NCBI GenBank assembly: GCA_900550635.1
Contig: URSZ01000071.1
Coordinates: 1 to 11,770, forward strand
Direction: 5' to 3'
Length of the DNA: 11,770 nucleotides
Source: an uncultured Prevotella sp.
GTDB taxonomy: Bacteria; Bacteroidota; Bacteroidia; Bacteroidales; Bacteroidaceae
This document shows, in pieces, positions 1 to 6,428 of this stretch (its first letter is position 1; every line of letters starts with the position of its first letter). A program made the position numbers and the translations under genes. Below the pieces are notes generated by a model, which searched no databases, was not told where the DNA came from, and saw only the letters and a list, made by a program, of their open reading frames with translations.

Positions 1-641
1 TCTTCTATCTACATTCCAGACTTCTGGAGCGAAGCAGCAGACTGAGTGAGGAAGCCGGTGGCGGCTCGATCACGGCACTGCCGATCATCGAGACGCAGGC
101 AGGAGATGTATCTGCATATATTCCGACCAACGTTATTTCTATTACAGACGGACAGATTTACCTTGACACTGACTTGTTCAACGAAGGATTCCGCCCGGCA
201 ATAGACGTTGGTATTTCCGTTTCCCGCGTAGGTGGTGCGGCACAAATCAAAGCGATGAAAAAGGTGGCAGGTACTTTAAAGATAGACCAGGCACAATACA
301 GGGAATTGGAATCGTTCTCTAAATTCTCTTCCGACATGGACAAGGTTACTGCAATGACGTTAGACCGTGGTCGCAAGAACAACGAGCTGCTCATTCAGGA
401 ACAATACTCTCCCATGCCCGTTGCGGAACAGATTGCAATTCTGTATTGCGGAGTACATGGACTTTTGGCAGACGTACCATTGGAGAAAGTTCCCGATTTC
501 CAGAAAAATTTCCTACAGATTATGCGCACCACGCATAAAACAGATGTTTTGGAGCAACTGCAAAAAGGAAACTTATCAGAAGAAGTTACCTCTATAATCG
601 AACACGAAGCAAACGGCGTAGCAGCACAATATAAAAACTAA
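1..641 (+). CDS. atpA: ATP synthase F1 subunit alpha, C-terminal part (5' end outside window)
   Basis: This is the alpha subunit of the F1 part of ATP synthase, a non-catalytic nucleotide-binding subunit of the alpha3beta3 ring on the cytoplasmic side of the membrane. The reading frame starts at position 3 and is open from the window edge to the TAA at 639-641. It gives about 212 residues, roughly the C-terminal 40 percent of a protein usually a little over 500 long. The visible sequence runs through conserved alpha-subunit blocks: GGGSITALPIIETQAGDVSA, IPTNVISITDGQIYL, then RPAIDVGISVSRVGGAAQ. The Arg of VSR (codon 225-227) corresponds to the arginine finger that reaches into the beta catalytic site. 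The helical C-terminal domain follows. An in-frame TTG at 174 is internal, not the start. The gene is followed after 15 nt by atpG, and the stop codon abuts an AAGGA sequence that could serve atpG. Identification is very secure. Confidence 0.97.
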   Translation, partial: FYLHSRLLERSSRLSEEAGGGSITALPIIETQAGDVSAYIPTNVISITDGQIYLDTDLFNEGFRPAIDVGISVSRVGGAAQIKAMKKVAGTLKIDQAQYRELESFSKFSSDMDKVTAMTLDRGRKNNELLIQEQYSPMPVAEQIAILYCGVHGLLADVPLEKVPDFQKNFLQIMRTTHKTDVLEQLQKGNLSEEVTSIIEHEANGVAAQYKN

Positions 642-656
642 GGAAAATATTTTCGT

Positions 657-1538
657 ATGGCCTCACTTAAAGAAGTTAGAACCCGGATAAACTCTATAAA
701 AAGCACACGTAAAATTACGAGTGCAATGAAAATGGTCGCTTCATCAAAGCTACATCGCGCGCAACAGGCCATAGGAAACATGCGCCCTTACGAAAAACAC
801 CTCTTTGAAATAATGTCAGGTTTTCTCTCAAAACTTGAAGATGATATTGAAACCAGATATTCCGAAACGAGAGAAGTACGTAAAGTCGCAATTGTTGCAA
901 TATCTTCCAATTCCAGCCTGTGCGGAGCGTTCAACACGAACGTAATCAAAGAGCTGAAAAACACTGCGGCCGAATACCGTGCCAAAGGTTGTGAGGTTGA
1001 GATATACCCCATAGGACGTAAAGTTGCCGACGCTGCGCGAAAAATGGGCTTCAAATTCGAGAGTGACCACTCTGCATTGCTTGAACATCCGGAATATGGC
1101 AGCGCCACAATACTGTCGGAAAAATTGATGACAAGATTCAGTATAGGAGAAATCGACAAGGTTATTCTCATCTACCAACATTTCGCGTCCACCTCGCGCC
1201 AGGAAATGCGAGCCGAAACATTCCTGCCTATCAATCTGCAAGAAATCGGCACGGATAGCAAAGCCGCTGAGCGTAAGGGGAAACAACTGGACTTCATCAT
1301 TGAACCATCTGTACAAAGCATTGTGGAATCGTTGATCCCCACTTCGCTGCACTTCAAAATTTTCACCGCTTTGCTCGACAGCCTTGCCGCCGAACACTCT
1401 GCACGCGTTATGGCAATGCAGGTTGCAACCGACAATGCCGACGAGCTTATCGAACAACTTACGCTTGCATACAACAAGGCACGCCAGCAAGCTATAACTT
1501 CGGAACTGTTAGACATAATGGGCGGCTCGATGCAATAG
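657..1538 (+). CDS. atpG: ATP synthase F1 subunit gamma
   Basis: This is the gamma subunit, the central rotor shaft of F1 that couples proton flow through the membrane ring to ATP synthesis. It has 293 residues, the usual length. The N-terminal helix (residues 1-50) carries the family pattern TRINSIKSTRKITSAMKMVA. The mid domain has the SSLCGAFN block near residue 90. The C-terminal helix (about 245-293) carries AEHSARVMAMQVATDNADEL and ends in the conserved ITSELLDIMGG. The two terminal helices form the coiled coil that turns inside the ring. The ATG at 657 gives the expected N-terminus and has AAGGA about 12 nt upstream, overlapping the atpA stop. It is the last gene of its operon: a strong terminator lies 27 nt downstream. 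That fits the Bacteroidetes arrangement, where atpD and atpC come first and atpA-atpG last. Confidence 0.98.
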   Translation: MASLKEVRTRINSIKSTRKITSAMKMVASSKLHRAQQAIGNMRPYEKHLFEIMSGFLSKLEDDIETRYSETREVRKVAIVAISSNSSLCGAFNTNVIKELKNTAAEYRAKGCEVEIYPIGRKVADAARKMGFKFESDHSALLEHPEYGSATILSEKLMTRFSIGEIDKVILIYQHFASTSRQEMRAETFLPINLQEIGTDSKAAERKGKQLDFIIEPSVQSIVESLIPTSLHFKIFTALLDSLAAEHSARVMAMQVATDNADELIEQLTLAYNKARQQAITSELLDIMGGSMQ

Positions 1539-1564
1539 CAAAGAACAAAGAATACAATAATCAT

Positions 1565-1608
1565 AAAACCGTATAGGCATTTTAAATAAGCCTATACGGT
1601 TTTATTTT
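1565..1608 (+). terminator. Intrinsic terminator of the atp operon (probably bidirectional)
   Basis: A perfect 14-bp stem, AAAACCGTATAGGC (1565-1578) with GCCTATACGGTTTT (1590-1603), encloses an 11-nt A/T loop and is followed by TTTTATTTT. The A-run on the left arm means it can also stop transcripts arriving on the minus strand from the convergent MscS-family gene. Confidence 0.92.
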
Positions 1609-1626
1609 AACAGCAAAGCACTACGC

Positions 1627-1693
1627 AAAAAATATGTCTGACCTATTTTGAAATATGTCTGACATAATTTAAAATAGGTCAGACATATTTTTT
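1627..1693. repeat. Palindromic 21-bp-pitch array A (three units)
   Basis: Three 13-bp cores lie at an exact 21-bp pitch: TATGTCTGACCTA (1633-1645), TATGTCTGACATA (1654-1666) and TAGGTCAGACATA (1675-1687). Each is a 6-bp inverted repeat around one central base. Core 1 and core 3 are exact reverse complements and core 2 is self-palindromic, so the whole 67 bp is a near-perfect palindrome centred on 1660, opening with an A-run and closing with a T-run. The spacers are 8 bp and A/T-rich. The third core contains the stop codon of the minus-strand MscS-family gene. The same element occurs at 5289-5333 and 8391-8457. Its role is unknown; a binding site for a dimeric protein or a large RNA hairpin are both possible. 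Confidence 0.9.
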
Positions 1694-4174
1694 ATTTGCT
1701 CCTTTATGTTTCCCGGGAACAAAGACAAAACGTACATCTACACACAAAGTACGTCTGGCAACCGACTCATTATACTTGTCTTTATCGACATTGCCATTCT
1801 TTGCATGTCCGGTAAACTTTTCCATTATCGGAGCAGGCATATCGACAATGTGCAAATCGCGCTGTGGGAAAGGAATGGATATGCCGGCACTGTTCAGTGC
1901 ATTATACACTGCTTCGTAAACTTCGCTTATTGCATATATTTTTGTTTCAACAGGGACACGCAATATGATTCCCAGATTCACGCTGTTGTCACCAAGTTCT
2001 TCAACCACAACCTTGGCCCCACTCTTCTTGTCAAAGCAGTTCAATTTTTCCACAGCCTGTAACATAACCTTACGTGCGTGTTCCACATCCGTTCCGTAGG
2101 CTACACCCACGGAAACACGTACCGTTTCGTTATGATGGTTGCGCGTCATGTTCTTAAAATTCTTTGTAAACAGCTGGTTATTCAATATGGCTATCACCGA
2201 ACCGTCCACTGCCTCTATCATTGTGCTCTGGTAACTTATGTCGACAACGCGCCCGCGCACGCCGTCACATTCTATAACATCGCCGATATGCAAACGTCCG
2301 GTCATAAGAGACACACCGTAAAAAAGATTTTCTATAGTGTCTTTCATCGCAAAGCCAATACCTGTGGAAAGTCCGCCCATGGCAACAAGGATTCCGCTGG
2401 AGTTTATATTAAGCACAAGCATTGAAACCATTATAAACACGAACCATAGAACGAATGCCCCCGCTTTCATCATCAATGCCTTCTCCCCCATTACCGCATT
2501 TTGTTTCCCGCCATAATAAAGCAAGAAAAATGCTCGGAACACATACACGGCATACTTCACTACGAAAAACAGCGAGAACACGATTAACAGTTTTAAAAGG
2601 CTGACTTTTGCCACATTGGCTATATCTATGAAATTTGACAGGAAAAGCACGCGGCAAAGTTCAGTGAGCGAGAATACCTCTGTTGCCATATAAAAACTAA
2701 GGAACAAGCTCGACGCCATCAGAATAGGAACGAGAGCCTTGCGGATAAAGTCGTAAAACCACGTCTTGCGTATATCGACTTCTCCCCTTTTGAAATGAAC
2801 GCGCTCATACTGGGTAAGAATATCATACAAGCATGTGATTGTCTGAATGCACGTAAACTGCATTATCCACCATATCAGTAACTGCACGCTGAGCAATGTG
2901 TAGCCTAACCACGACGTTATAACACTCGCAATCATTATAACAAGCGAAATGCTTGAATAAAACGTGTCGCTGCGCGGCATATTCTTTTGATAGCGAATCA
3001 GCACAAGCAATTGCCACAACGTCGTAGCCAGCATTATTGCCGGAAAAACAAGATTGACAAGCTCGTTCGGTATCAGAATAATGCGGAAAGTTATTACTAT
3101 GAATCCGGTGAGCATTATCGGTGCATATATCCGCAAACCACTGTTTACCTGCTTGCCATTAAGACGCACAAGCATGGACAACAGAATAACTGCAAGCAGC
3201 CACATGTATTGCATAAGCAGTTTGCAAGCCATAACGAAAAAGTTGTGACGCAACACAAAAAGCCCGAGCACCATTACTACTATTGCAAATGTTATTACCG
3301 TCGACGCCAATACTATGCACGTGCGTTTTTCCAGGAATTCGGCTGTCTTGAACTTTGCCGGCAGCAGGAAACGTATAAACAGCAAATTAAGCACGACAGC
3401 AACAAGCCCGTAAAAAATCATAAAAACGAACCAGCCTATAACTACAGGGCCACGCCATTGCGACTCTACTTTCGAATTACCCGAAGAATACTTCTCCTGC
3501 AAACCGAACATGGCACGCTGGTACGAGCCGCCCAAATCCGACAGCACTGTAAGGTAAGTCTCGCCACCGTTTATAAATATGCTTTGCCTTATGTTATCAT
3601 AACGTTTTATTGCATAGTCGTTGAGCTCTTTCAAACGTTGGCCCACCGTTTCATAAATGCGTTTGTACTCGCGTAAATCCTGACTCTGGTCGTTCAAAGA
3701 ACGCTTCATCGCCGTACAAAGCGTAAGGCACACGTCCCGGTCCATACGTTCACGTTCTGTAAGCATTTCCTTAGGCATACTTTCGAGATTGTCAATCAAT
3801 CCTTCATACCTTGCCTCCTCAACCTCCATATTAGTCAGTACCTTGTCGAACGGCATTTTTATAGTGCTGAAATCGTTGTAAAGCGTTGTTGCCTTGTCGC
3901 ACGCGTATGTAAGGTCAAAAATGTAATCCATTTTCTGCGAATAAAGCATAAGCGCAATCTGGTTGCTTTCACTCATAATCTGCATTACTCGCGACTGCAT
4001 ATTCTCCCGCAATTCCTTACTCATTATCATGCTGCGCCGCGTATCGTTGTGGTTCATCTCCAACTCTTGACGCAACACGGCCAATGTGCTCCCCAAATTC
4101 TTTTCATCAAGCACTGCAAAGGCATTGTTTGATGTAATGAAAGCGATAAATACAAATAAAAAGAACTTTTTCAT
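1679..4174 (-). CDS. Large MscS-family mechanosensitive channel protein
   Basis: This is a predicted inner-membrane channel of the MscS superfamily, which opens under membrane tension to release solutes on hypo-osmotic shock. It has 831 residues, against about 286 in E. coli MscS, so it is closer in design to MscK/MscM-type proteins. Residues 1-20 are a signal peptide (ends NNAFA). Residues 25-230 are a hydrophilic, probably coiled-coil periplasmic domain. About ten hydrophobic helices lie between 242 and 590. Residues 592-620 are the pore helix, Gly/Ala-rich with GGLSTGIGFAMKDTIENLF. The MscS beta domain follows (about 625-680, GDVIECDGVRGRVVDI and the DGSVIAILNNQLF segment), then the alpha/beta vestibule domain (683-780) and a charged tail (780-831). 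The ATG at 4174 gives the signal peptide directly. The final codons (KYV and stop) lie inside repeat array A. It is transcribed divergently from the sugar-kinase-like gene. The substrate or ion preference cannot be read. Confidence 0.9.
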   Translation of the reverse strand: MKKFFLFVFIAFITSNNAFAVLDEKNLGSTLAVLRQELEMNHNDTRRSMIMSKELRENMQSRVMQIMSESNQIALMLYSQKMDYIFDLTYACDKATTLYNDFSTIKMPFDKVLTNMEVEEARYEGLIDNLESMPKEMLTERERMDRDVCLTLCTAMKRSLNDQSQDLREYKRIYETVGQRLKELNDYAIKRYDNIRQSIFINGGETYLTVLSDLGGSYQRAMFGLQEKYSSGNSKVESQWRGPVVIGWFVFMIFYGLVAVVLNLLFIRFLLPAKFKTAEFLEKRTCIVLASTVITFAIVVMVLGLFVLRHNFFVMACKLLMQYMWLLAVILLSMLVRLNGKQVNSGLRIYAPIMLTGFIVITFRIILIPNELVNLVFPAIMLATTLWQLLVLIRYQKNMPRSDTFYSSISLVIMIASVITSWLGYTLLSVQLLIWWIMQFTCIQTITCLYDILTQYERVHFKRGEVDIRKTWFYDFIRKALVPILMASSLFLSFYMATEVFSLTELCRVLFLSNFIDIANVAKVSLLKLLIVFSLFFVVKYAVYVFRAFFLLYYGGKQNAVMGEKALMMKAGAFVLWFVFIMVSMLVLNINSSGILVAMGGLSTGIGFAMKDTIENLFYGVSLMTGRLHIGDVIECDGVRGRVVDISYQSTMIEAVDGSVIAILNNQLFTKNFKNMTRNHHNETVRVSVGVAYGTDVEHARKVMLQAVEKLNCFDKKSGAKVVVEELGDNSVNLGIILRVPVETKIYAISEVYEAVYNALNSAGISIPFPQRDLHIVDMPAPIMEKFTGHAKNGNVDKDKYNESVARRTLCVDVRFVFVPGKHKGANKKYV

Positions 4175-4197
4175 AAAAAAATGATACGTATGTCAGG

Positions 4198-4205
4198 CAA
4201 ATATA
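4198..4205 (-). promoter_or_regulatory. -7 promoter box of the MscS-family gene
   Basis: On the minus strand this reads TATATTTG, an exact match to the Bacteroidetes -7 consensus TAnnTTTG. It predicts a transcript start near 4191 and a leader of about 17 nt before the ATG at 4174. A TTTG lies 22 bp upstream on that strand, slightly further than the usual 19-21 bp -33 spacing. Confidence 0.6.
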
Positions 4206-4215
4206 TTAAATTCGG

Positions 4216-4226
4216 CACGAAACGTG
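4216..4226. promoter_or_regulatory. Short inverted repeat between divergent promoters
   Basis: CACGAAACGTG is a perfect 4-bp inverted repeat around AAA. It lies between the -7 box of the MscS-family gene and the promoter of the divergent kinase-like gene, where an operator for either could sit. It is short enough to arise by chance, so this is a weak call. Confidence 0.25.
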
Positions 4227-4269
4227 ACAAAATTAGCTCAAATAAAGAAGAAACGAACTTATAAAGTCG

Positions 4270-4277
4270 TATATTTG
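4270..4277 (+). promoter_or_regulatory. -7 promoter box of the BadF-type kinase gene
   Basis: TATATTTG matches the Bacteroidetes -7 consensus TAnnTTTG. It predicts a start near 4284, 15 nt before the ATG at 4299. No clear TTTG -33 element is seen at the usual distance. Its position downstream of the GTG at 4224 argues that translation does not begin there. Confidence 0.55.
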
Positions 4278-4298
4278 CGGCCTAAACAAAATAAAGAC

Positions 4299-5156
4299 AT
4301 GACAACATTAATTGCTGACAGCGGCTCCACCAAAACTAACTGGTTGTTGATTTCAAACAACGGCAAAATCGAAAAGTACCAAACCGAAGGAATAAATCCC
4401 GTTGTGGGAGACAGTACTCTAATCAGCAACACCATTGGAAAAAGTTTCGCGCCCTACGTAGAGGGCACTAAAATAGATAAAATAATATTTTACGGCGCCG
4501 GGTGTACCAGTTCGAAAAAAGGCGTTGTAGAAAAAGCACTTTACAAATTCTTTCCCGACGCAGAAATCGAAGTGGAATCAGATGTACTTGCAGCTGCCCG
4601 CGCTCTCTGCGGACACAATGAAGGCATTGCCTGCATTATGGGCACAGGGTCGAACAGTTGCCTGTTCAACGGGAAACAAATCATACGCAACATTTCTCCT
4701 TTAGGCTACATACTGGGCGATGAAGGCAGCGGAGCCGTATTAGGGAAAAACCTGGTAGGCGACATATTGAAAAAGCAGTTCTCCGAAGAAATCTGCCAAA
4801 ACTTCTTCGATGAAACAAAACTTACGGAAGAGGAAATAATCGACCGCGTTTACCGCAAACCCATGCCAAACCGCTTCCTGGCAAGTTTTGTACCGTTCAT
4901 TCACCGCCACCACCGCGACAGCCAAATTGGAGAGTTTCTGGTTGCCAACTTCCGCCGTTTCTTGCAAAGGAACGTATTGCCCTACGAACGTCCGGACCTT
5001 GATGTAAACTTCATTGGAGGCGTGGCACATAGTTTCAAAGAAGAAATAGGCGTGGCCATGCAGATAGAGAACCTTAAACTCGGCCGAATAGAACTTACCC
5101 CGCAAGACGGACTATTGGCCTACCACACTGCTACCTCAAACAACATTATTTTCTGA
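4299..5156 (+). CDS. BadF/BadG/BcrA/BcrD-family sugar kinase (N-acetylglucosamine-kinase-like)
   Basis: This is a cytoplasmic ATPase of the ASKHA fold (actin, sugar kinase, Hsp70), probably phosphorylating an amino sugar such as GlcNAc or MurNAc. The fold is visible in the sequence; the substrate is inference from the family. From the ATG at 4299 it has 285 residues. Residues 7-15 are the first phosphate loop, DSGSTKTNW. Residues 94-97 (SDVL) hold the likely catalytic Asp95. Residues 113-120 (IMGTGSNS) are the second phosphate loop. GDEGSGAVLG is at 140-149, the adenosine motif FIGGVAHSF at 238-246, and DGLLAY near the C-terminus. A GTG at 4224 would add 25 basic residues before the fold begins, but a good -7 box lies inside that extension, so 4299 is preferred. 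The gene stands alone, divergent from the MscS-family gene, and ends at a strong terminator. A cell-wall-recycling role is possible, but no murein genes are adjacent. Confidence 0.87.
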   Translation: MTTLIADSGSTKTNWLLISNNGKIEKYQTEGINPVVGDSTLISNTIGKSFAPYVEGTKIDKIIFYGAGCTSSKKGVVEKALYKFFPDAEIEVESDVLAAARALCGHNEGIACIMGTGSNSCLFNGKQIIRNISPLGYILGDEGSGAVLGKNLVGDILKKQFSEEICQNFFDETKLTEEEIIDRVYRKPMPNRFLASFVPFIHRHHRDSQIGEFLVANFRRFLQRNVLPYERPDLDVNFIGGVAHSFKEEIGVAMQIENLKLGRIELTPQDGLLAYHTATSNNIIF

Positions 5157-5180
5157 GAATCATTTTCGTACAAAGGTCAT

Positions 5181-5223
5181 AACGAGCCGTGCAATCCGCA
5201 AGGATTTGTGCGGCTCGTTTTTT
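5181..5223 (+). terminator. Intrinsic terminator after the kinase-like gene
   Basis: The stem AACGAGCCG (5181-5189) pairs with CGGCTCGTT (5211-5219). It continues inward through two G-U pairs, CAA/TTG and TCC/GGA with one bulged T, to a GCAA loop, and is followed by a run of six T. It starts 24 nt after the stop codon. Confidence 0.93.
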
Positions 5224-5288
5224 ATATAAAGAAGACCAAGCCTTCAAAAAAGTATTCAAACTATCCGTTCTCCAAGTTAAGAGCAAAT

Positions 5289-5333
5289 AAAAAATAGGTC
5301 TGAGATATTTTAAAATATGTCTGACCTTTTTTA
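5289..5333. repeat. Palindromic 21-bp-pitch array B (two units)
   Basis: Two 13-bp cores, TAGGTCTGAGATA (5295-5307) and TATGTCTGACCTT (5316-5328), sit exactly 21 bp apart with the spacer TTTTAAAA. The pair as a whole is also near-palindromic around 5311/5312, and is flanked by an A-run on the left and a T-run on the right. It lies between the terminator of the kinase-like gene and the 3' end of the convergent lipoprotein gene. The flank GAGCAAAT before the A-run is also found next to array A. Confidence 0.85.
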
Positions 5334-5339
5334 AAAAGC

Positions 5340-5604
5340 AAGGCACTAATTTTTCGCCCTATCAAACCCTACTGAAAATCAAAACCTTACAACTGTCGTT
5401 TTTTGTCCGTATCAGCCCACTTTCGGGCGACAGTATTTTAACCCATATTGGTCGTTAGGCTTCGTCAAATTGCGTGCTTTCTGTGACTACAAGTCATTCG
5501 CCGCTTCGCTAACTCGTATATAAAAATTTATCCCCCGACTTATAGTCAAGGGATATAAACAAGTCACGCACTCATATCGAGTTTTTGCGCGTGATTAATA
5601 CGTA
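5340..5604. other. Gene-free stretch with several hairpins; possible RNA or decayed repeat
   Basis: No convincing coding frame is seen on either strand; all are short and interrupted. Three foldable segments are visible. CTGTC (5393-5397) with GACAG (5429-5433) encloses GCCC/GGGC (5415-5418 with 5425-5428). TATCCC (5529-5534) with GGGATA (5550-5555) encloses GACT/AGTC around a TAT loop. The third is TCACGCACTC (5564-5573) with GAGT (5579-5582) and GCGTGA (5589-5594). The last could act as a weak terminator for the minus-strand lipoprotein gene, but it lacks a clean T-run. The stretch could be a small RNA, a repeat remnant, or just long 3' sequence of two convergent genes. Confidence 0.35.
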
Positions 5605-6099
5605 TTATTTTCTTTTAGGAAGAAAAACCTTTGCCTCGGACGAATGGTATAAAACTACGAGAGAATCGCTGTTCAAAGATTTTATACTTACCGTATCCTT
5701 GCCGTCCAACACAAAAAGCCCGTTCCTTATGGCGTAATCAACTCCAAAGCGGTTAAGCAAAGTCAGGTTGTAGGCTTTAGCAAGCGTATAACCTACTTCG
5801 GGATTACCTCTTTTTGTTATTGCAAAGCTGTCGCCCTCCATTATATATCCGTATATTTCGCTGTAAGTGCCATCCTCGCCGGTACGATCCATAACAAGCG
5901 TATCGCCTGCGTTTGTAATCAAATACAGCGTACTCATACCGCTCTCTGCCGCAACTCCAAAGATAGTACTATCGGGTACAGCCGCGATTACGGTATCTTT
6001 CTTAACCTCATTCTTCGATTCGGGTTTCTTATTGTTTCCACACGAAAACAAAGACATTGCCAAAACGGCACAAACCAGAAACAAGCCACATTTGTTCAT
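5605..6099 (-). CDS. Small predicted lipoprotein of unknown function
   Basis: This is a protein of 164 residues with a lipoprotein signal peptide: a short basic start, a hydrophobic core and a lipobox-like LFSC with the acylated Cys at position 20. A Lys/Glu-rich linker (about 24-36) follows, then one compact domain from about residue 40 to the end, rich in alternating beta-type segments. The domain opens near DSTIFGVAAE, continues with LYLITNAGDTLVM, has EGDSFAITKRG in the middle, and reaches a NLTLLNRFGV segment. From memory this resembles a family of small Bacteroidales lipoproteins that share a GDTL segment and a GD-x-hydrophobic-A-hydrophobic turn; I cannot verify this. No catalytic motif is recognised. 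The residues just after Cys20 (GNNKK) do not match the acidic surface-export signal known in Bacteroides, so it probably faces the periplasm. A promoter lies immediately upstream. Confidence 0.8.
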   Translation of the reverse strand: MNKCGLFLVCAVLAMSLFSCGNNKKPESKNEVKKDTVIAAVPDSTIFGVAAESGMSTLYLITNAGDTLVMDRTGEDGTYSEIYGYIMEGDSFAITKRGNPEVGYTLAKAYNLTLLNRFGVDYAIRNGLFVLDGKDTVSIKSLNSDSLVVLYHSSEAKVFLPKRK

Positions 6100-6120
6100 T
6101 TTTTACAGCTTTTCTCGCAG

Positions 6121-6128
6121 CAAAGTTA
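6121..6128 (-). promoter_or_regulatory. -7 promoter box of the lipoprotein gene
   Basis: On the minus strand this reads TAACTTTG, matching the Bacteroidetes -7 consensus TAnnTTTG. A TTG lies 21 bp upstream on that strand, a plausible -33 element. The predicted start is near 6114, leaving a leader of about 15 nt before the ATG at 6099. Confidence 0.6.
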
Positions 6129-6169
6129 CATTTTTTTAGCGTTCCACCACAACAACAGAAGAAAAGAGT

Positions 6170-6203
6170 AACGCCATGCGGCATAACAACGGCGTTTTTT
6201 TAA
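6170..6203 (+). terminator. Terminator-like hairpin with no obvious upstream gene on its strand
   Basis: AACGCC (6170-6175) pairs with GGCGTT (6191-6196) across a 15-nt loop and runs into a T-tract on the plus strand. The last plus-strand gene upstream ends at 5156 and already has its own terminator. The hairpin therefore either ends an unannotated transcript crossing 5224-6170 or insulates the rpsA promoter. The stem is only 6 bp, so it may be weak. Confidence 0.5.
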
Positions 6204-6287
6204 AAGTACAAGTAAAGATTTTTCGAGATAAAACATTTTAAATCAAAAAAATCCGGCATGTAATATATGGATATGGAATAAAATACA

Positions 6288-6295
6288 TAACTTTG
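6288..6295 (+). promoter_or_regulatory. -7 promoter box of rpsA
   Basis: TAACTTTG matches the Bacteroidetes -7 consensus TAnnTTTG exactly and is identical to the divergent lipoprotein box. The predicted start is near 6302. No clear TTTG -33 element lies 19-21 bp upstream. Confidence 0.6.
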
Positions 6296-6301
6296 CGCCG
6301 C

Positions 6302-6428
6302 AAAAAGAACGGATTTGTCTTCCCGTTATCCTACAGGCCAGGCAAACAGCGGCATACGCGGCCTTTCCTGCAGTTTATGGGATTTCAACATAATGTCTAA
6401 CATTTTAATTTAAACAACAAACAATTAC
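6302..6428 (+). promoter_or_regulatory. Long structured 5' leader of rpsA (possible autoregulatory site)
   Basis: If transcription starts near 6302, the leader is about 127 nt, much longer than the other leaders here (15-36 nt). It can form AACGG/CCGTT (6308-6312 with 6323-6327), then AGGCC/GGCCT (6335-6339 with 6360-6364) enclosing GCG/CGC (6349-6351 with 6357-6359). A competing CAGG/CCTG pairing (6334-6337 with 6367-6370) is possible. The last 40 nt are A/T-rich, unstructured and lack a Shine-Dalgarno sequence. rpsA is autoregulated through its leader in E. coli; a similar role here is inference. Confidence 0.4.

Noticed and set aside
174..641. A separate short gene starting at TTG 174.
   Set aside because: The frame continues upstream to the window edge with conserved AtpA sequence, so 174 is an internal codon of atpA.
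828..1490. Minus-strand open frame of 220 codons opposite atpG.
   Set aside because: Shadow frame with no domain signal; atpG on the other strand is certain.
1627..1693. CRISPR array.
   Set aside because: The repeats are 13 bp with 8-bp near-constant A/T spacers, only two or three units per array, and no cas genes are present. Spacers are not unique sequences.
2987..3676. Plus-strand open frame of 229 codons rich in His, Gln, Asn and Tyr.
   Set aside because: Composition is what results from reading the complement of membrane-helix codons; it lies entirely opposite the MscS-family gene.
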